Under the pieces are notes generated by a model that worked only from the letters and a program-made list of their open reading frames with translations, was not told the origin of the DNA and ran no database searches. From the NCBI GenBank assembly GCA_965240325.2, contig OZ251237.1, positions 1,054,001 through 1,118,000 of the forward strand: a DNA stretch of 64,000 nt, in the 5' to 3' direction. The DNA is from Rebecca billardiae RCC1528 (taxonomy: Eukaryota; Haptophyta). The position numbers and the translations under genes were made by a program. Positions 1 to 11,036 of the stretch are shown here, piece after piece (position 1 is the first letter of the stretch; every line of letters starts with the position of its first letter).

Positions 1-1327
1 GTGCGGCGCGGCGGCGGCGGCGGCGGCGGCTGAGGCTCCGTGCGCGGCCGCGGCACCGGCGGCGCCCGCGGCCGGTGCGGGCGTGGCGTCGAAGAGGACG
101 ACCCTGCGGCCACGCAGCCGCCCGCGCGCGCCCGGCACGACCCCCTCCGCCGCCACGCGCGCGCCCGACACCAGCGCCTCGGCGAGCGCCTCCATGCGCG
201 CGCGCACCGGCGCCGAATCCAAGTAATCGCGGGTAGCTTCCAGCATGGCTGCCAGCTCCTGGGGGGAGGTGGAGTCCAGCCCGACCTCGCACCGGCTGTC
301 GACGGGCTGCAGCCGCTCGTAGCGCACGCCGGGCATGAGCGGCGCGAGCGCGTCCAGCGCGTCCGCCACGAGCTGCGTCGACGTCGCCTGCTCGAGCAGC
401 ACCGACCCCATGTGCATCTTGCTCCAGGGCTGCTCGCGCGCGCGCGCGCGGCCGGTGCCCGTACCGATCGAGACGAGAGTTCCGATGGGCTCGCCCGGCC
501 AGAGGCGCTGCGCCTCCTGCACGCCGAGCACGGCGGGGTTGTTCGCGACGAGGCCGCCGTCCTGGAAGCGGGACCCGCCGATCAGCACGTCGTCGAAGTA
601 GTACGGCGCGGCCGACGTGCAGCGGATCGCGCGCCACACGTGAGTCTTACAGTCGCCGCCGCCCGCGCTCGCCGCCGCCGCCGACGATGATTCCGCCGCC
701 GCCGCCGCCGCCGCCGCCGACGTCGCCGACGCGGATGAGGCGCAGCGACGCGGCTCGGGGGCGGCCGCGGGCGCCGACGAGTCGGTGCGCGCGCCGAGCC
801 GATCGGCGCCGCCCGCCTCGCCGCCCTCGACGGAGCCCACGTCGCTCATCCGCCGCCCGCCCGCCCCGCCGCCGGCGCCGGCGCCACCCTCGGCCTCGGC
901 TGCCGCAGCCTCCGCGGGCGCGGGCCGCGCGCGCGTGTGCACGTAATTCCGGAAGAGGTGCGGGCTGGCGGGGACGGTGGAGACGAGCGAGGCGACGCAG
1001 CAGAAGCGCGGCACCGCGCGCGAAGACGAGTCGATCAGCAGCCCGTCGTGGAACGTGTCCATCAGCAGCCCGTCCAAAATACCCGTCCCGTATTTGGAGC
1101 CGTATAGCAGCGCTCGCACGCCGCCTAATTGCTCGACCGACGTCTTATAGACATCGCCGAGCCACGAGGACCAGCCCGAGCCGTAGGAGGAGGAGCCGCC
1201 GGCGGCCGAGCCCATCGGCAGCGCACCACCGCCGCCCGCCGCGTCGAGCGACCCCGCCGCCGGCCCGACGGGCGTGGTCGGCGTCGACGCGCCGTCGGCC
1301 GCCGCCGCCGCGGCCGCCGCGACCGCC

Positions 1328-1359
<32 letters not shown>

Positions 1360-2472
1360 CGCCGGCTGCGAGTCGCCGTTGGCGCTGCCGCCGTCGTCGG
1401 CGCGCTGGTCGAGGGAGAAGATGCGGCGGCCGAGGGTGTGGAAGAGCTGCTCGCACTCGCCTAGCGTCGCGAGGTTGTGGCACAGCAGCGCCGCGATGAT
1501 CCCGCCCGCCGACGTGCCGACGATCAAATCAAAGAGCTCAACGATCCGATGGCCCGAAATTGCTTCGAGCCGCTTGAGCACGCACAGCGTGACGAGCGCG
1601 CGCATCCCGCCGCCGTCGAGGCTGAGCACGCGGAGCGCGGCGGCGGCGTCGGCCGCGCGGCGCGGCGCGCGCGGCCCGCGCCCCACCGCGCGCTCCACGC
1701 TGCCGTTCTGCCCGAGCAGAGCGAGCAGGTGCACGGCCGCATGCCACACGGCCGCGCGCGCGCGCCGCGCGTCTCGAGCAATCAGCAGGGGGCTCGAGCC
1801 GCCACCGGCGGCGGCGGCGGCGGCGGCGGTGGCGGAGGGCGCGGCCAGCCGGGTGGCCTCGATGAGCACGAGCGCGCGCACGTCATCCTGCGAGCTCGTG
1901 CGCGCCATCGAGCCCAGCCCGAGCCAGCGCCCGCGCGCCGAGCGCAGCGTGGGCGAGAGAACGTGACAGGCGGGCTGCGCCGGGCCGTAGTCACCGCGCG
2001 GCGCGGGCCGCGCCGTGATTGCGTCGAGCGCGCGCATCAGCCTCGCGTTGCCCAGCATCGTCTCGACGTTGGCCGGCGCGAAGGCGAGCTGGCCGAGCGT
2101 GCGCAGCGCGCGCTCCTGCAGCACGTGCGCCGCCGTGCGCGCGCGCATGCGCAGCGCGCGCTCGCTCACAGACGAGCTGCGGCCGCGGCCGCCGCCGAGC
2201 GCGCCACCGTCAACGCTCGAACGCGACGGGGTTGTGGGGAGGGAGTGGTGTGCGCTCGGCCGCAGCCGCGCGCCCTCGCCGGGCGCGAGGATGGCGAGGC
2301 GGTGCGCGGTCGCGCCGCTCTCGTGCCGTGCGCCCGGCTCCTCCGCCGCCAGCTGCGTCGCCGACGCGCCGCGCGCCCGCGGCGACGCGGGCGCGCTCGC
2401 CGCAGACTCCGCGCCCGCAGCCGAGCCGCTCGGCGCGCCGGCCGGCGGGCGCGGGCCGAGGCCGCGAGGCCT

Positions 2473-2506
<34 letters not shown>

Positions 2507-4206
2507 AGGAGGTCGTCGATGTCGTCGTCGAAGCCATCGTCGTCGTGCTCCGCCGCGCCCTCCGCCGCGCACATCTCCACCAGCCGCTCGAACAGCGCGC
2601 GCTGCGCGACCAGCCGCGTCGCGGCGCCGTCCGAGGCAAAGCCGAGCTCTCCGATCAGCTCGAGAGCGGAGGCGTGCACGGATGGGGAGCGGCGGGAGCG
2701 GAGGAGCTGCAGCGCGGTCGAGCCGACGCCGCGGTCGACCATGGCGGAGGCGTCGGGCCCGGCGTGCGCGGCCACCGCGCACGTCACCGCGCACGCGTGC
2801 TGCGCCACGACGTCCACCTCCGCGAGCATCATCGACTGGAGCATCAGCAAAACACCCTCCTCCCTCAAGATGCACTCGTGCGCCGCCGACGGCTCGGCGC
2901 GCGAGAGCAGCGCGAGCCCGGACGAGACGAGCGGGTGCTGGCACGCGGTGGAGCGGAGCGCGAGGCAGACGAACTCGGCGACGGACTGCTGCCGCTCGCT
3001 CCCGCGCCCGCCGAAGAACCGCCGCGCGTGCGGCCGCTGCACGCGCCCGCCGCGCGCGGGCGTGCCCACGTGAGCCACGCGCACGCGCAGGCAGCCGACG
3101 GCGAGCGCGTCGTTCCCGGAAAGTACCGGGAAGCTCGACTCGACGAGGATGCCGGCCTCGTCGGCGGCCGCGCCGGCGGCGTCGGGCTGCGGCGTCTGCC
3201 CGCTCGCGCCGCCGCGCGCCGCGCCGCCCTCCTCCGCCGCGCCCGAGCGCGCGCCCCCGACGCTGCCCGCGCGCCCGCGCGCGGCCGATGGCGTGCCGGC
3301 GCCAGCGCCGGCGCCGTGGCCCGCGCCGCCGCCGAGCTCGGTGCCCGCCTCGCCCTCGCCCTCGTCCGCCTCGAGCACGGTGGGCGCGACGCCGCCGCTG
3401 CGTGGCGACGCCGCGCTCGCCCGGCCGCCGCGCTCGGCGGCGCCCACCGTCGCCTCATGCGCCACCGTCTCGCCCGAGATCTCAAAGTCGACAATCGAGA
3501 GCCGTCCCAGCCTGGTCAGCATGACGACCTGCGGGAGCGAGTCGAGCGGGTTGTACGCGAGGAGCAGGGTCTGCAGCCCGCCGAGCCGGGCGAAGGTGGT
3601 CGGCAGCAGCCGCGTGATCGCGTTGTCCTCGAGCCACAGGTGCACCAGCGCCGTGCACTGCGCGAGCTCCGCCGGCAGCGCGGTGATCGAGTTCTGTGAG
3701 ACGTCCACGAGCTGAACGCCTGTCAGCAGGCCGATCTCGGGCGGCAGCGAGACGAGGCGGTTGGCGCGCAGGACGAGGCGGCGGAGGCTGGCCGACGCGG
3801 CGCGGCACAGCTCGGGCGGCAGGGCGCTCAGCCCGACGCCGCCCAGGTTGATCGTGTGCAGCGCCGGCAGCGCCTTGAGGACTGGGCTCAGCGCGAGCGC
3901 GAGCTGCAGCTCCTCGACCTTGATGGAGGCGATGACGGCGGCGAGCTCGGCCTGGCGCGTGAAGAGGGCGACGAGCGGGCGCAGTGAGTTCGTACCCGAG
4001 CCCGCCGCGAGCGTGCCCTCCGCCCACAGCTTGAGCCGGCCGCGCGAGCGCTCGGTCGGCCGCCAGTCGGCCGCCGAGCGCTCGAGGCGGACGGACGCGT
4101 CGTTGGCGTCCTCGTCGGCGCTCCAGTTGAGCAGCGCGGGGACGACGCCGCGACAGCTGAGCTGCAAGTGCAGCCGCGCGGGCGCCGACGTGTAGAACCA
4201 ACTCAT
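1..4206 (-). CDS. LRR / patatin-like phospholipase (iPLA2-type), 3' end outside window
   Basis: One reading frame stays open from the ATG at 4204-4206 to the left edge (about 1402 residues, no stop seen), so the C-terminus lies outside. Residues about 85-225 are leucine-rich repeats of the LPPEIGLLTGVQLVDVSQN type. A helical, armadillo-like stretch with Asp/Gly linkers follows. A patatin domain lies at about 860-1230: oxyanion-hole motif DGGGMR (864-869), nucleophile elbow GTSAG (about 897-901), and the dyad Asp in QDGG (1216). This is the calcium-independent phospholipase A2 / PNPLA family, which releases fatty acids from phospholipids. An HLFRNY motif common in iPLA2 proteins is also present. 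Long Ala/Gly/Ser runs interrupt the domain. The start was chosen because it is the first ATG before the LRRs. It is divergent from TVP23 with 198 bp between starts. Confidence 0.85.
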
Positions 4207-4404
4207 CCGGCCCTACGCGCGCCCGCTGGCCCCAGCCAGGAATTGCCCTCCGCCGGCCGCGCGGCTTTCTGCGCCCGCTCCCGCTTCGTGGCACGTTTGC
4301 GGCCCGCCGACCTGCCGCGACCGAAATCTAAATCTCAAATCGGGGGTGAGCAGCCATCCTGAACTTGCGGCGGCCGCGCGTTGCTGCAGCACGCGCTGGA
4401 CGCG

Positions 4405-5162
4405 ATGCAGCCGGCGGCGCACTCCGCCGACGACCTCGGCATCGCCGAGCAGGCGCGCAACTGCGACCACCCGCAGGTCGCCTTCTTCCACCTCTTCTTT
4501 CGCACGGCCGCCATTTTGACCTACGTCTTCTGCACGTGGTTCAGCGCCAACTTTGTGCGCATCTTCATCGTGTGCGTGCTGCTGCTCGCCTTCGACTTCT
4601 GGACGGTGAAGAACGTGTCCGGACGGCTGCTCGTCGGCCTGCGCTGGTGGAACGAGATCTTACCCGACGGCAGCAGCGAGTGGCGCTTCGAGAGCGCAGA
4701 TGTGCGCGCGCGCGCGCCCCGCACGCACCCCGCGCGCCGGCGGGGCGCGCCCTCACACGCGAGCCCGCCGCGCGCACCGCGCCGAGCAGACGAACCAGCG
4801 GCTTCCCAACACGATGGACAGTAGCATCTTCTGGGGCGGGCTGATCATCGCGCCCGCGCTTTGGACAGTCTTCGCGCTCGGCGCGCTGCTGCGGCTCAAC
4901 TTTGAGTGGCTGCTGATCGACGTGGTCGCGCTCGGGCTGAACGGCGCCAACGTGATCGGCTACATGCGCTGCAGGAAAGGTGCGCCAAGGCCCCGCGCCA
5001 CGGCCGCTGTGCGCGCGGGCGCGCCCGCCGGACGCACGCCCCGCTCACGCGACGCCGGGCCGTGCGCGCGGACGCGTGCGCGCAGATGCCGGCGCCAAGC
5101 TGCAGGGCATGGTGACGCAGGCAGGAATGAGCACGTTCTTGCGCGGCATGCCGGGCTTCTGA
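4405..5162 (+). CDS. TVP23: TVP23-family Golgi membrane protein (FAM18 homologue)
   Basis: Three exons join in frame: 4405-4701, 4790-4979 and 5086-5162 (TGA). The product is about 187 residues. Exon 1 carries the family signature HPQVAFFHLFFRTAAILTYV and DFWTVKNVSGRLLVGLRWWN. Exon 2 carries two more hydrophobic helices around IFWGGLIIAPALWTVFAL and ends GYMRCRK, as in animal FAM18B. Exon 3 gives a short tail, GAKLQGMVTQAGMSTFLRGM. TVP23 proteins are four-helix late-Golgi membrane proteins involved in vesicle traffic. Both introns start GTGCG and end CAG and are almost pure GC. The start was chosen as the first ATG in frame; the upstream frame has none. Length matches the family (about 200). 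Confidence 0.9.
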
Positions 5163-5975
5163 GGGTGGACCGGGACGGCGGATCACCCGCGGCGCAGTGC
5201 ACGCCCACGCCCGGTGTCCCCCGCGACCCGCTGGCAAGCGGACCCGTCGGAGCAGTGGTCGATCACTCGCGGCCGCACCCTGAACTTCCAACACCTGTCC
5301 GGGCTGCCGATCGACGGACTCCGCGGCACGTCTGGGTCATGCGAACGACCGCCTGCGTCCTTGTTGTCTCCGCGCATCAACTACGTCTACGGTCTGCAGC
5401 TGACGGCTCCGACCGTGTCCGGATTCACTGGCACCGTCCTTTGAGAAGCCAGCGGGCGCGGCAGCGCCGTGAGGCGTGACCGGTATCGGTGACGCCGCAG
5501 CCCGCCGGGCCGCGGGCGCGAGCGGCGGACAGCGCAGTGCCAGTGTCGTCTCTCGTCTCCGGGCAGTCTGCAGACGCAGTCACTTGGCACCGCAGTGTCA
5601 GTGACGGCCGTTCGCTGCTGAGCGCGGCGCGGCGGTAGTTACTCAGCTAGCTGAGCTGCTCAGTAACTTTTTAAGACGGTTATGGCCCGCGGTGCAGGGC
5701 GGAGCGCGCAGCGTGGAGCCCGCACCAGCGGGCCCGAACCACGTTTCAAAAAGATCTTTGATCAAGAAAAAAGGGACGGGGGGCGATTTTTAGGGCTGGC
5801 GGAGACCGAGTTTCGAGTTTTTGAGATCGCATAGAGAGGTCTATTAGGCCGAAAAATAAAGTGCGATCTGGACGTCAGCTGGACGTGACATTAGTGTAAC
5901 GGTTCGTTACGAGCGCGATTTTAAGTATGAGATTGCCGCCAACCGCCAACCGATAAAAACGGCAAGGCAAGGGAT
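5163..5975. other. Intergenic spacer, AT-richer, no gene seen
   Basis: No ORF here has coding-like codon use. Base composition drops sharply in GC after about 5630. The stretch 5680-5830 resembles 11810-12060: both contain GTGCAGGGCGGA, an ACGTTTCA...AAAAAGATCT block and an AAGGGACGGGG block followed by GGAGACCGA. This suggests two diverged copies of a dispersed repeat. Confidence 0.6.
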
Positions 5976-6110
5976 CGGGAAACTTGATCACCTCCAACTG
6001 TGAATAGTAAAATGCTCTCCCCGAGCGCGCCTGTCGCCTCGATCGGGAAACTTGATCACCTCCAACTGTGAATAGTAAAATGCTCTCCCCGAGCGCGCCT
6101 GTCGCCTCGC
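5976..6110. repeat. Direct duplication of about 68 bp
   Basis: The segment beginning TCGGGAAACTTGATCACCTC occurs at 5976 and again at 6044, and each copy runs to the GCGCCTGTCGCCTCG end. The two copies are essentially identical. They abut the larger tandem array that starts near 6214. Confidence 0.85.
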
Positions 6111-6213
6111 AGGCCGCGCGTCTCGCCCTCTCGCAGCGTCTCGCTCCGCTCTCCCCGAGGCTGAGCTCGCGGCCCGCCTGTCACCTCGCAGGCGCGCGCC
6201 ACGGACACATGCG

Positions 6214-7872
6214 CGACGAGATCGCGGCGGGGGCGGCGAGATCGCGGCGGGGGCGACGGGCAACAACCTGCCCGCGGGCGCGTTCGTCACTCGAGGAGCA
6301 GCGCGCAAGGGCGAGCCGAGTCCGGAGCACGCGAGCTCGTCGCTCGCCGACCGGAGCAGAGCGCGCCGCCCGCCGCCGCCGAGCGAGCGGCGCGGCAGAG
6401 CTGATGAGCCGGATGCGCCCGGAGCTCGCGCGGCTGAAGGGCGAGCTCGAGCACGCGAGCTCGCGCCTCGACGCCGAGCCCGAGCTCCTCCTCAACTCGG
6501 TCGACGGCGGCGACGGAGGTCCGGCAGCAGCGTGAGGACTCACAGACAGTGTGAGTGAGCCGCGCGCAGCTCAGCCTGCCGCTGGCAGCCGCCGTCTTCG
6601 AGGCCGACGCGGCGGAGGAGGCGGCGGGCGACGAGATCGCGGCGGGGGCGGCGAGATCGCGGCGGGGGCGACGGGCAACAACCTGCCCGCGGGCGCGTTC
6701 GTCACTCGAGGAGCAGCGCGCAAGGGCGAGCCGAGTCCGGAGCACGCGAGCTCGTCGCTCGCCGACCGGAGCAGAGCGCGCCGCCCGCCGCCGCCGAGCG
6801 AGCGGCGCGGCAGAGCTGATGAGCCGGATGCGCCCGGAGCTCGCGCGGCTGAAGGGCGAGCTCGAGCACGCGAGCTCGCGCCTCGACGCCGAGCCCGAGC
6901 TCCTCCTCAACTCGGTCGACGGCGGCGCGGAGGTCCGGCAGCAGCGTGAGGACTCACAGACAGTGTGAGTGAGCCGCGCGCAGCTCAGCCTGCCGCTGGC
7001 AGCCGCCGTCTTCGAGGCCGACGCGGCGGAGGAGGCGGCGGGCGACGAGATCGCGGCGGGGGCGGCGAGATCGCGGCGGGGGCGACGGGCAACAACCTGC
7101 CCGCGGGCGCGTTCGTCACTCGAGGAGCAGCGCGCAAGGGCGAGCCGAGTCCGGAGCACGCGAGCTCGTCGCTCGCCGACCGGAGCAGAGCGCGCCGCCC
7201 GCCGCCGCCGAGCGAGCGGCGCGGCAGAGCTGATGAGCCGGATGCGCCCGGAGCTCGCGCGGCTGAAGGGCGAGCTCGAGCACGCGAGCTCGCGCCTCGA
7301 CGCCGAGCCCGAGCTCCTCCTCAACTCGGTCGACGGCGGCGACGGAGGTCCGGCAGCAGCGTGAGGACTCACAGACAGTGTGAGTGAGCCGCGCGCAGCT
7401 CAGCCTGCCGCTGGCAGCCGCCGTCTTCGAGGCCGACGCGGCGGAGGAGGCGGCGGGCGACGAGATCGCGGCGGGGGCGGCGAGATCGCGGCGGGGGCGA
7501 CGGGCAACAACCTGCCCGCGGGCGCGTTCGTCACTCGAGGAGCAGCGCGCAAGGGCGAGCCGAGTCCGGAGCACGCGAGCTCGTCGCTCGCCGACCGGAG
7601 CAGAGCGCGCCGCCCGCCGCCGCCGAGCGAGCGGCGCGGCAGAGCTGATGAGCCGGATGCGCCCGGAGCTCGCGCGGCTGAAGGGCGAGCTCGAGCACGC
7701 GAGCTCGCGCCTCGACGCCGAGCCCGAGCTCCTCCTCAACTCGGTCGACGGCGGCGCGGAGGTCCGGCAGCAGCGTGAGGACTCACAGACAGTGTGAGTG
7801 AGCCGCGCGCAGCTCAGCCTGCCGCTGGCAGCCGCCGTCTTCGAGGCCGACGCGGCGGAGGAGGCGGCGGGC
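6214..7872 (+). repeat. Tandem array of about 414-415 bp units (about four copies) with coding-like sequence
   Basis: Unit boundaries set at the GTGAGTGAGCC block fall at 6551, 6965, 7380 and 7794. The first unit is truncated on the left (from about 6214) and the last stops near 7872. The copies are nearly identical. Units ending before 6551 and 7380 read GGCGGCGACGGAGG, while those ending before 6965 and 7794 read GGCGGCGCGGAGG. This alternation shows an 829-bp dimer was duplicated. The plus strand of the second and fourth units carries one continuous frame from AQLSLPLAAAVFEADAAEE to EVRQQREDSQTV then stop, with a typical GC3 pattern in the segment around MSRMRPELARLKGELEHAS. Confidence 0.9.
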
Positions 7873-8200
7873 GAGCACGGCGGCGCGGTGGAGCAGGCGC
7901 GCACGCGCGGCGGCAGGCGCGACGCGCCGCTCGCCTCGTTCCACCGCCCCGAGCTCCGCTCGGTCGGTCTCGGTGCGCGGCTGCGCAGCCGGCAGGCCGG
8001 CGGGCCAGCAGTCTGCAGTGGCGCGCGCTCTCGCTCTGCCGGCACGAGGCGTGCCGGCTGAGCGACCAGCGGCCCGTCGTCGAGCGCATGGCGCAGGGCG
8101 AGTACCTCAAGCAGGTGCGCCCGCTCGCGCGCACGCGCCGGCTCGCGACCAGCGGCCCTTCGTCGAGCGCATGGCGCAGCGCGAGCACCTTGCAAGCTGA
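7798..8200 (+). pseudogene. Degenerate gene tail with a duplicated exon, product unknown
   Basis: After the last repeat unit the plus strand carries coding-like sequence. The frame VFEADAAEEAAGEHGGAVEQ runs to SFHRPELRSVGLG. A possible GTGCG...GCAG intron (about 7975-8001) follows, then RALSLCRHEACRLSDQRPVV and ERMAQGEYLKQ. A second copy of that exon plus its GTGCGCCCGC start follows 83 bp later, reading RPFVERMAQREHLAS and ending at TGA 8198-8200. No family is recognised. The exon duplication and the frame-breaking base in alternate upstream units suggest a broken or rapidly changing gene; an intact gene starting to the left is the alternative. Confidence 0.4.
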
Positions 8201-8260
8201 AGCAGGTGCGCCCGCACGCGCGCACGCGCCGGCCCGGCGCCGCGCGGCGCCTCTCGCCCT

Positions 8261-8920
8261 CTCGCCCAGTGCGCGCGCCGCCGCCCCGCTTCCCCGCGCG
8301 GCCCGTCCGCGCCTCTCGCCCTGCGAGCGCGCCGCCCCGCTTCCCCGCGCGGCCCGTCCGCTGGTGTCCCATGCCACCCTTGGCCGTGCGCGCCCGCATA
8401 CTCGCGCCGAGTCCGAGACTCGGTCTCGGGTCTGACTCTCCCTCTCAGAGTGGCTGAACTGTCTTTCTGACTCGGACTGACTGACTCGTCAGTCTCATTC
8501 TCAACCACTGCGCCGCGGGCCCCCAACTGCGTTGGTTCTACGGAAAAGGACCGCGGAACGCGGTCATTGCTACTGCTGTAGTAGAGTGCTGGTCTACTGC
8601 CGCAAGTGAATCCGGCGCCGCCCCAGCCACTGGTTGAAGGCTGCTGCAAGTCGGCCTCTTTGGCAGCGCTTGGTGACAACTGCTTTGAGTTCCGACTCTT
8701 CGGAGTTCGGGTCGGGTCGTCGCTCGAGCGCTGGGCGGCTGGTCAGCCACATGGGCCCGACAACCATCAATCCAGAGCGCCCACCGCCGGCAGTGGCCAG
8801 CTTTCAGCCGCTCGCTGCGCCGAGGCCGATCAACGACATCGTGCACTCGCGCGCGACAAGAGAGCGGCGTCTCCGAGCCCACGCCCGAGCTGCCCTTCCG
8901 CCCGCGCAGGTCGGGCCGGC
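8261..8920. other. Spacer 3' of PSMB4, no gene seen
   Basis: The left part is a GC-rich continuation of the exon/intron duplication, including two CTCTCGCCCT-type blocks. The 8400-8500 stretch is made of GACTC/GAGTC-like simple motifs. No frame shows convincing coding character. Confidence 0.5.
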
Positions 8921-9849
8921 TTACCAGCCGCCATCGCCAGCCAGACTGCTGCCGTCCACAAAGCGCTGGTGGCTCCACTCGCCCTGCACGACCGTGGGCG
9001 GATCGACGTGCACGCCACTCGCGTCCACGCGCGCGATTTGGATCTGCGCGCGGCGGCAGGAGCACGCGGCGCGCCCCGCCGAGGCGACGGTCAGCACGCG
9101 CGACGATAGGCGCCGGCGGAGGCTGGCGCGTGCGCTCGCGCTGCTGTGCGCGCACCTTGTTCGACGCCCGAGTGTCGCGGTAGTAGCACACCTTGAGCGC
9201 CGTCTCGAGGAGCGCGCGCGCCTGAGCCTCCGTCATCTCGGGCGTCCACTGGTTGCGCATCAGCGGCAGCGCCATGTACATGCCCAGCCCGGTCGCCACG
9301 TAGTCGTCCGCAAAGCAGCTGCCGTACAGGTCCGTGTACCCCAGGTACGCCTGGCCGTGGCGGAAGCCGGCGACGAGGAGCATGTTCCACAGCGGGTCGA
9401 ACTTGCACCGCTTCTGGTACATCACGCGGGTCAGGTACGAGTGCAGCTCCGCGGTCGTCTGCGTCGAGCCGTCGTCGATGCAGTACTCGTCGATCTGCTT
9501 CTGCTCGAGCATCTCCAGCACCTTCTGATAGTCCGACATCTCGCCGTTCATGGCGAGCACCGTGTCCTCGGAGACCTTGTGTATCCTCTCGACGTCCTTG
9601 TAGCGGATCCACGAGCCGTAGCACGCTGCGCACGCGGGCGGGCGCCGCGCGTGCGGGGAGAGGGGTTCGCGTCAGCCGAGGAGGCCGCGGCCGATGCCGC
9701 GCGCGGCCATGCGCGATGCGCGCACCGATCGTGTCGGTCGCGACCATGACGCCGCCCTTATACTTGATGCCGATCGCGCTCGTGCCCGTCACCGTCGGGC
9801 GCAGCGTGTGCTTGCTCGGATCGGCGGGCGCCGCGTGCGTCGCGAACAT
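8921..9849 (-). CDS. PSMB4: 20S proteasome subunit beta type-4 (beta7)
   Basis: Three exons on the minus strand join in frame: 9849-9726, 9625-9156 and 9043-8921 (TAA 8921-8923), giving 238 residues. The protein begins MFATHAAPADPSKHTLRP, then TVTGTSAIGIKYKGGVMVAT, the standard beta-4 opening. The body reads YCIDDGSTQTTAELHSYLTR, FDPLWNMLLVAGFRHGQAYL, GYTDLYGSCF and YYRDTRASNK, closely tracking animal PSMB4. This is a non-catalytic beta-ring subunit of the 20S core that helps hold the two half-proteasomes together. Intron donors are GTGCG and acceptors CAG. The start is the only ATG upstream of the conserved block. It is divergent from the Ser-rich gene at 10002 with 152 bp between starts. 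Confidence 0.93.
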
Positions 9850-10001
9850 GGCGATCGATGGCGGTGCGGTCAGCGCGCGGCGGCTGCTTGGCGCTCGCAA
9901 GCAAGGCTTTGCCGTGCGTCCGGTGCGGCGGAGCGCCGGACTTCAGTCTCCCCTTCTCGATTTACAGATTGGCGCCGCGTGGGCGCCGCGACTTGTCCAT
10001 C

Positions 10002-10482
10002 ATGGCGGAAGCCCCGCCTGTCAACCGGTGGCAGCAGAGGCGAGCCGAACGCGCGGCGCTGTACGCGTCGTCGACCGAGCAGGCTCAGCGCGTGGACATC
10101 CGGCGCACTCGGCCGCAGGACCGCCCAAAGTACGACCCCGCCGCGACGACAGGCGCGACGAGCAGCGAGTGGAAGGGCAAGGCATGGGGTCTGGCATCCA
10201 CCAAGGTGCAGGACCGGCAGAGCGCGGCGGCCACGCGCTACAGCGGCGGCGGGCGCGGCGAACTCTTCTACGGCCAGAAGCGGAAGTTCACCCTCGACGA
10301 GCCGCCGCCTGATCCGCCAAGCTTCCTCATGCGCGCGTCGAAGAAAGCTGCGCAGCAGCAGCCGGCCCGCGCAGCTCCTGACGCAGCGGCCGTTGTTGCG
10401 CAGCCTCCTGCTGACGCCGACGGACCCAAGCGCAAGAAGCGCCGCAAGCGTCGGCGCGAGGCCAAGTCGTCCTCATCGAGCG

Positions 10483-10533
<51 letters not shown>

Positions 10534-11036
10534 CAAGCAGCAGCACAAGCAGCGGCAGCAGCGGCAGCAGCGGCAGCAGCAGCACAAGCAGTGGGAGCAG
10601 CAGTCGCGGAAGCACAGGCAGCAGCGGCAGCACCGACAGCAGTGACAGCAGCGGCAGCAGCGGCAGCAGCGGCAGCAGCGGCAGCAGCGGCAGCAGCGGC
10701 AGAAGCGGCAGCACAGGCAGCAGCGGCAGCACAGGCAGCGGTGGCAGCAGTGACAGCACAGGCAGCAGCGGCAGCAGCGCTGGCAAGCGCAGGTCCAAGA
10801 CTGCTAAGCGCAGCGGGGGCAAGGGCAAGGGCGAGCCCGAGGCCGAGGGCGGGCCCAGGGGCGAAGGCGAGGCCGGGGGCACAGGCAAGGAAAAAGGCAG
10901 CGGTGGCAGCAGTGGCAGCGGTGGCAGCAATGGCAGCAGCGCCGCCAAGCGTGGCAAGGCCAAGGACACGGGCAGCGGCAGCAAGGGCAAGGGCAAGGAC
11001 AGTGGTGGCAGCAGCTCGCGCACAGGCTCGTCATAA
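10002..11036 (+). CDS. Ser-rich, Lys/Arg-rich low-complexity protein of unknown function
   Basis: Single exon, 344 residues, ATG 10002 to TAA 11034-11036. The N-terminal 110 residues are ordered-looking: MAEAPPVNRWQQRRAERAAL, RRTRPQDRPKYDP, WGLASTKVQDRQS and FYGQKRKFTLDEPPPDPPSF. A basic block PKRKKRRKRRREAK that resembles a nuclear localisation signal follows. After it comes a long Ser/Gly tract coded by AGC repeats (about 10480-10780), then Lys/Gly/Ser-rich sequence to the end. The composition recalls nuclear RNA-associated proteins, but no domain is recognised. The AGC tract could change length by replication slippage. It shares a 152-bp divergent promoter region with PSMB4. Confidence 0.7.

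Noticed and set aside
40-3699. Many long plus-strand Arg/Ala/Pro-rich ORFs opposite the phospholipase
   Set aside because: They are antisense shadows of a strongly GC3-biased minus gene that has clear LRR and patatin motifs; composition is biased and no domain appears.
6287-8399. Minus-strand ORFs of 361 and 427 residues over the tandem array
   Set aside because: Ser/Arg/Ala-rich antisense frames that stay open only because the repeat lacks stops; the plus frame has the more gene-like codon pattern.
8538-9560. 340-residue minus ORF continuing past PSMB4 exon 2
   Set aside because: Beyond SNK the frame loses family similarity, and a donor GTGCG with a third exon (IQIARVDASGVHV) fits PSMB4 better.
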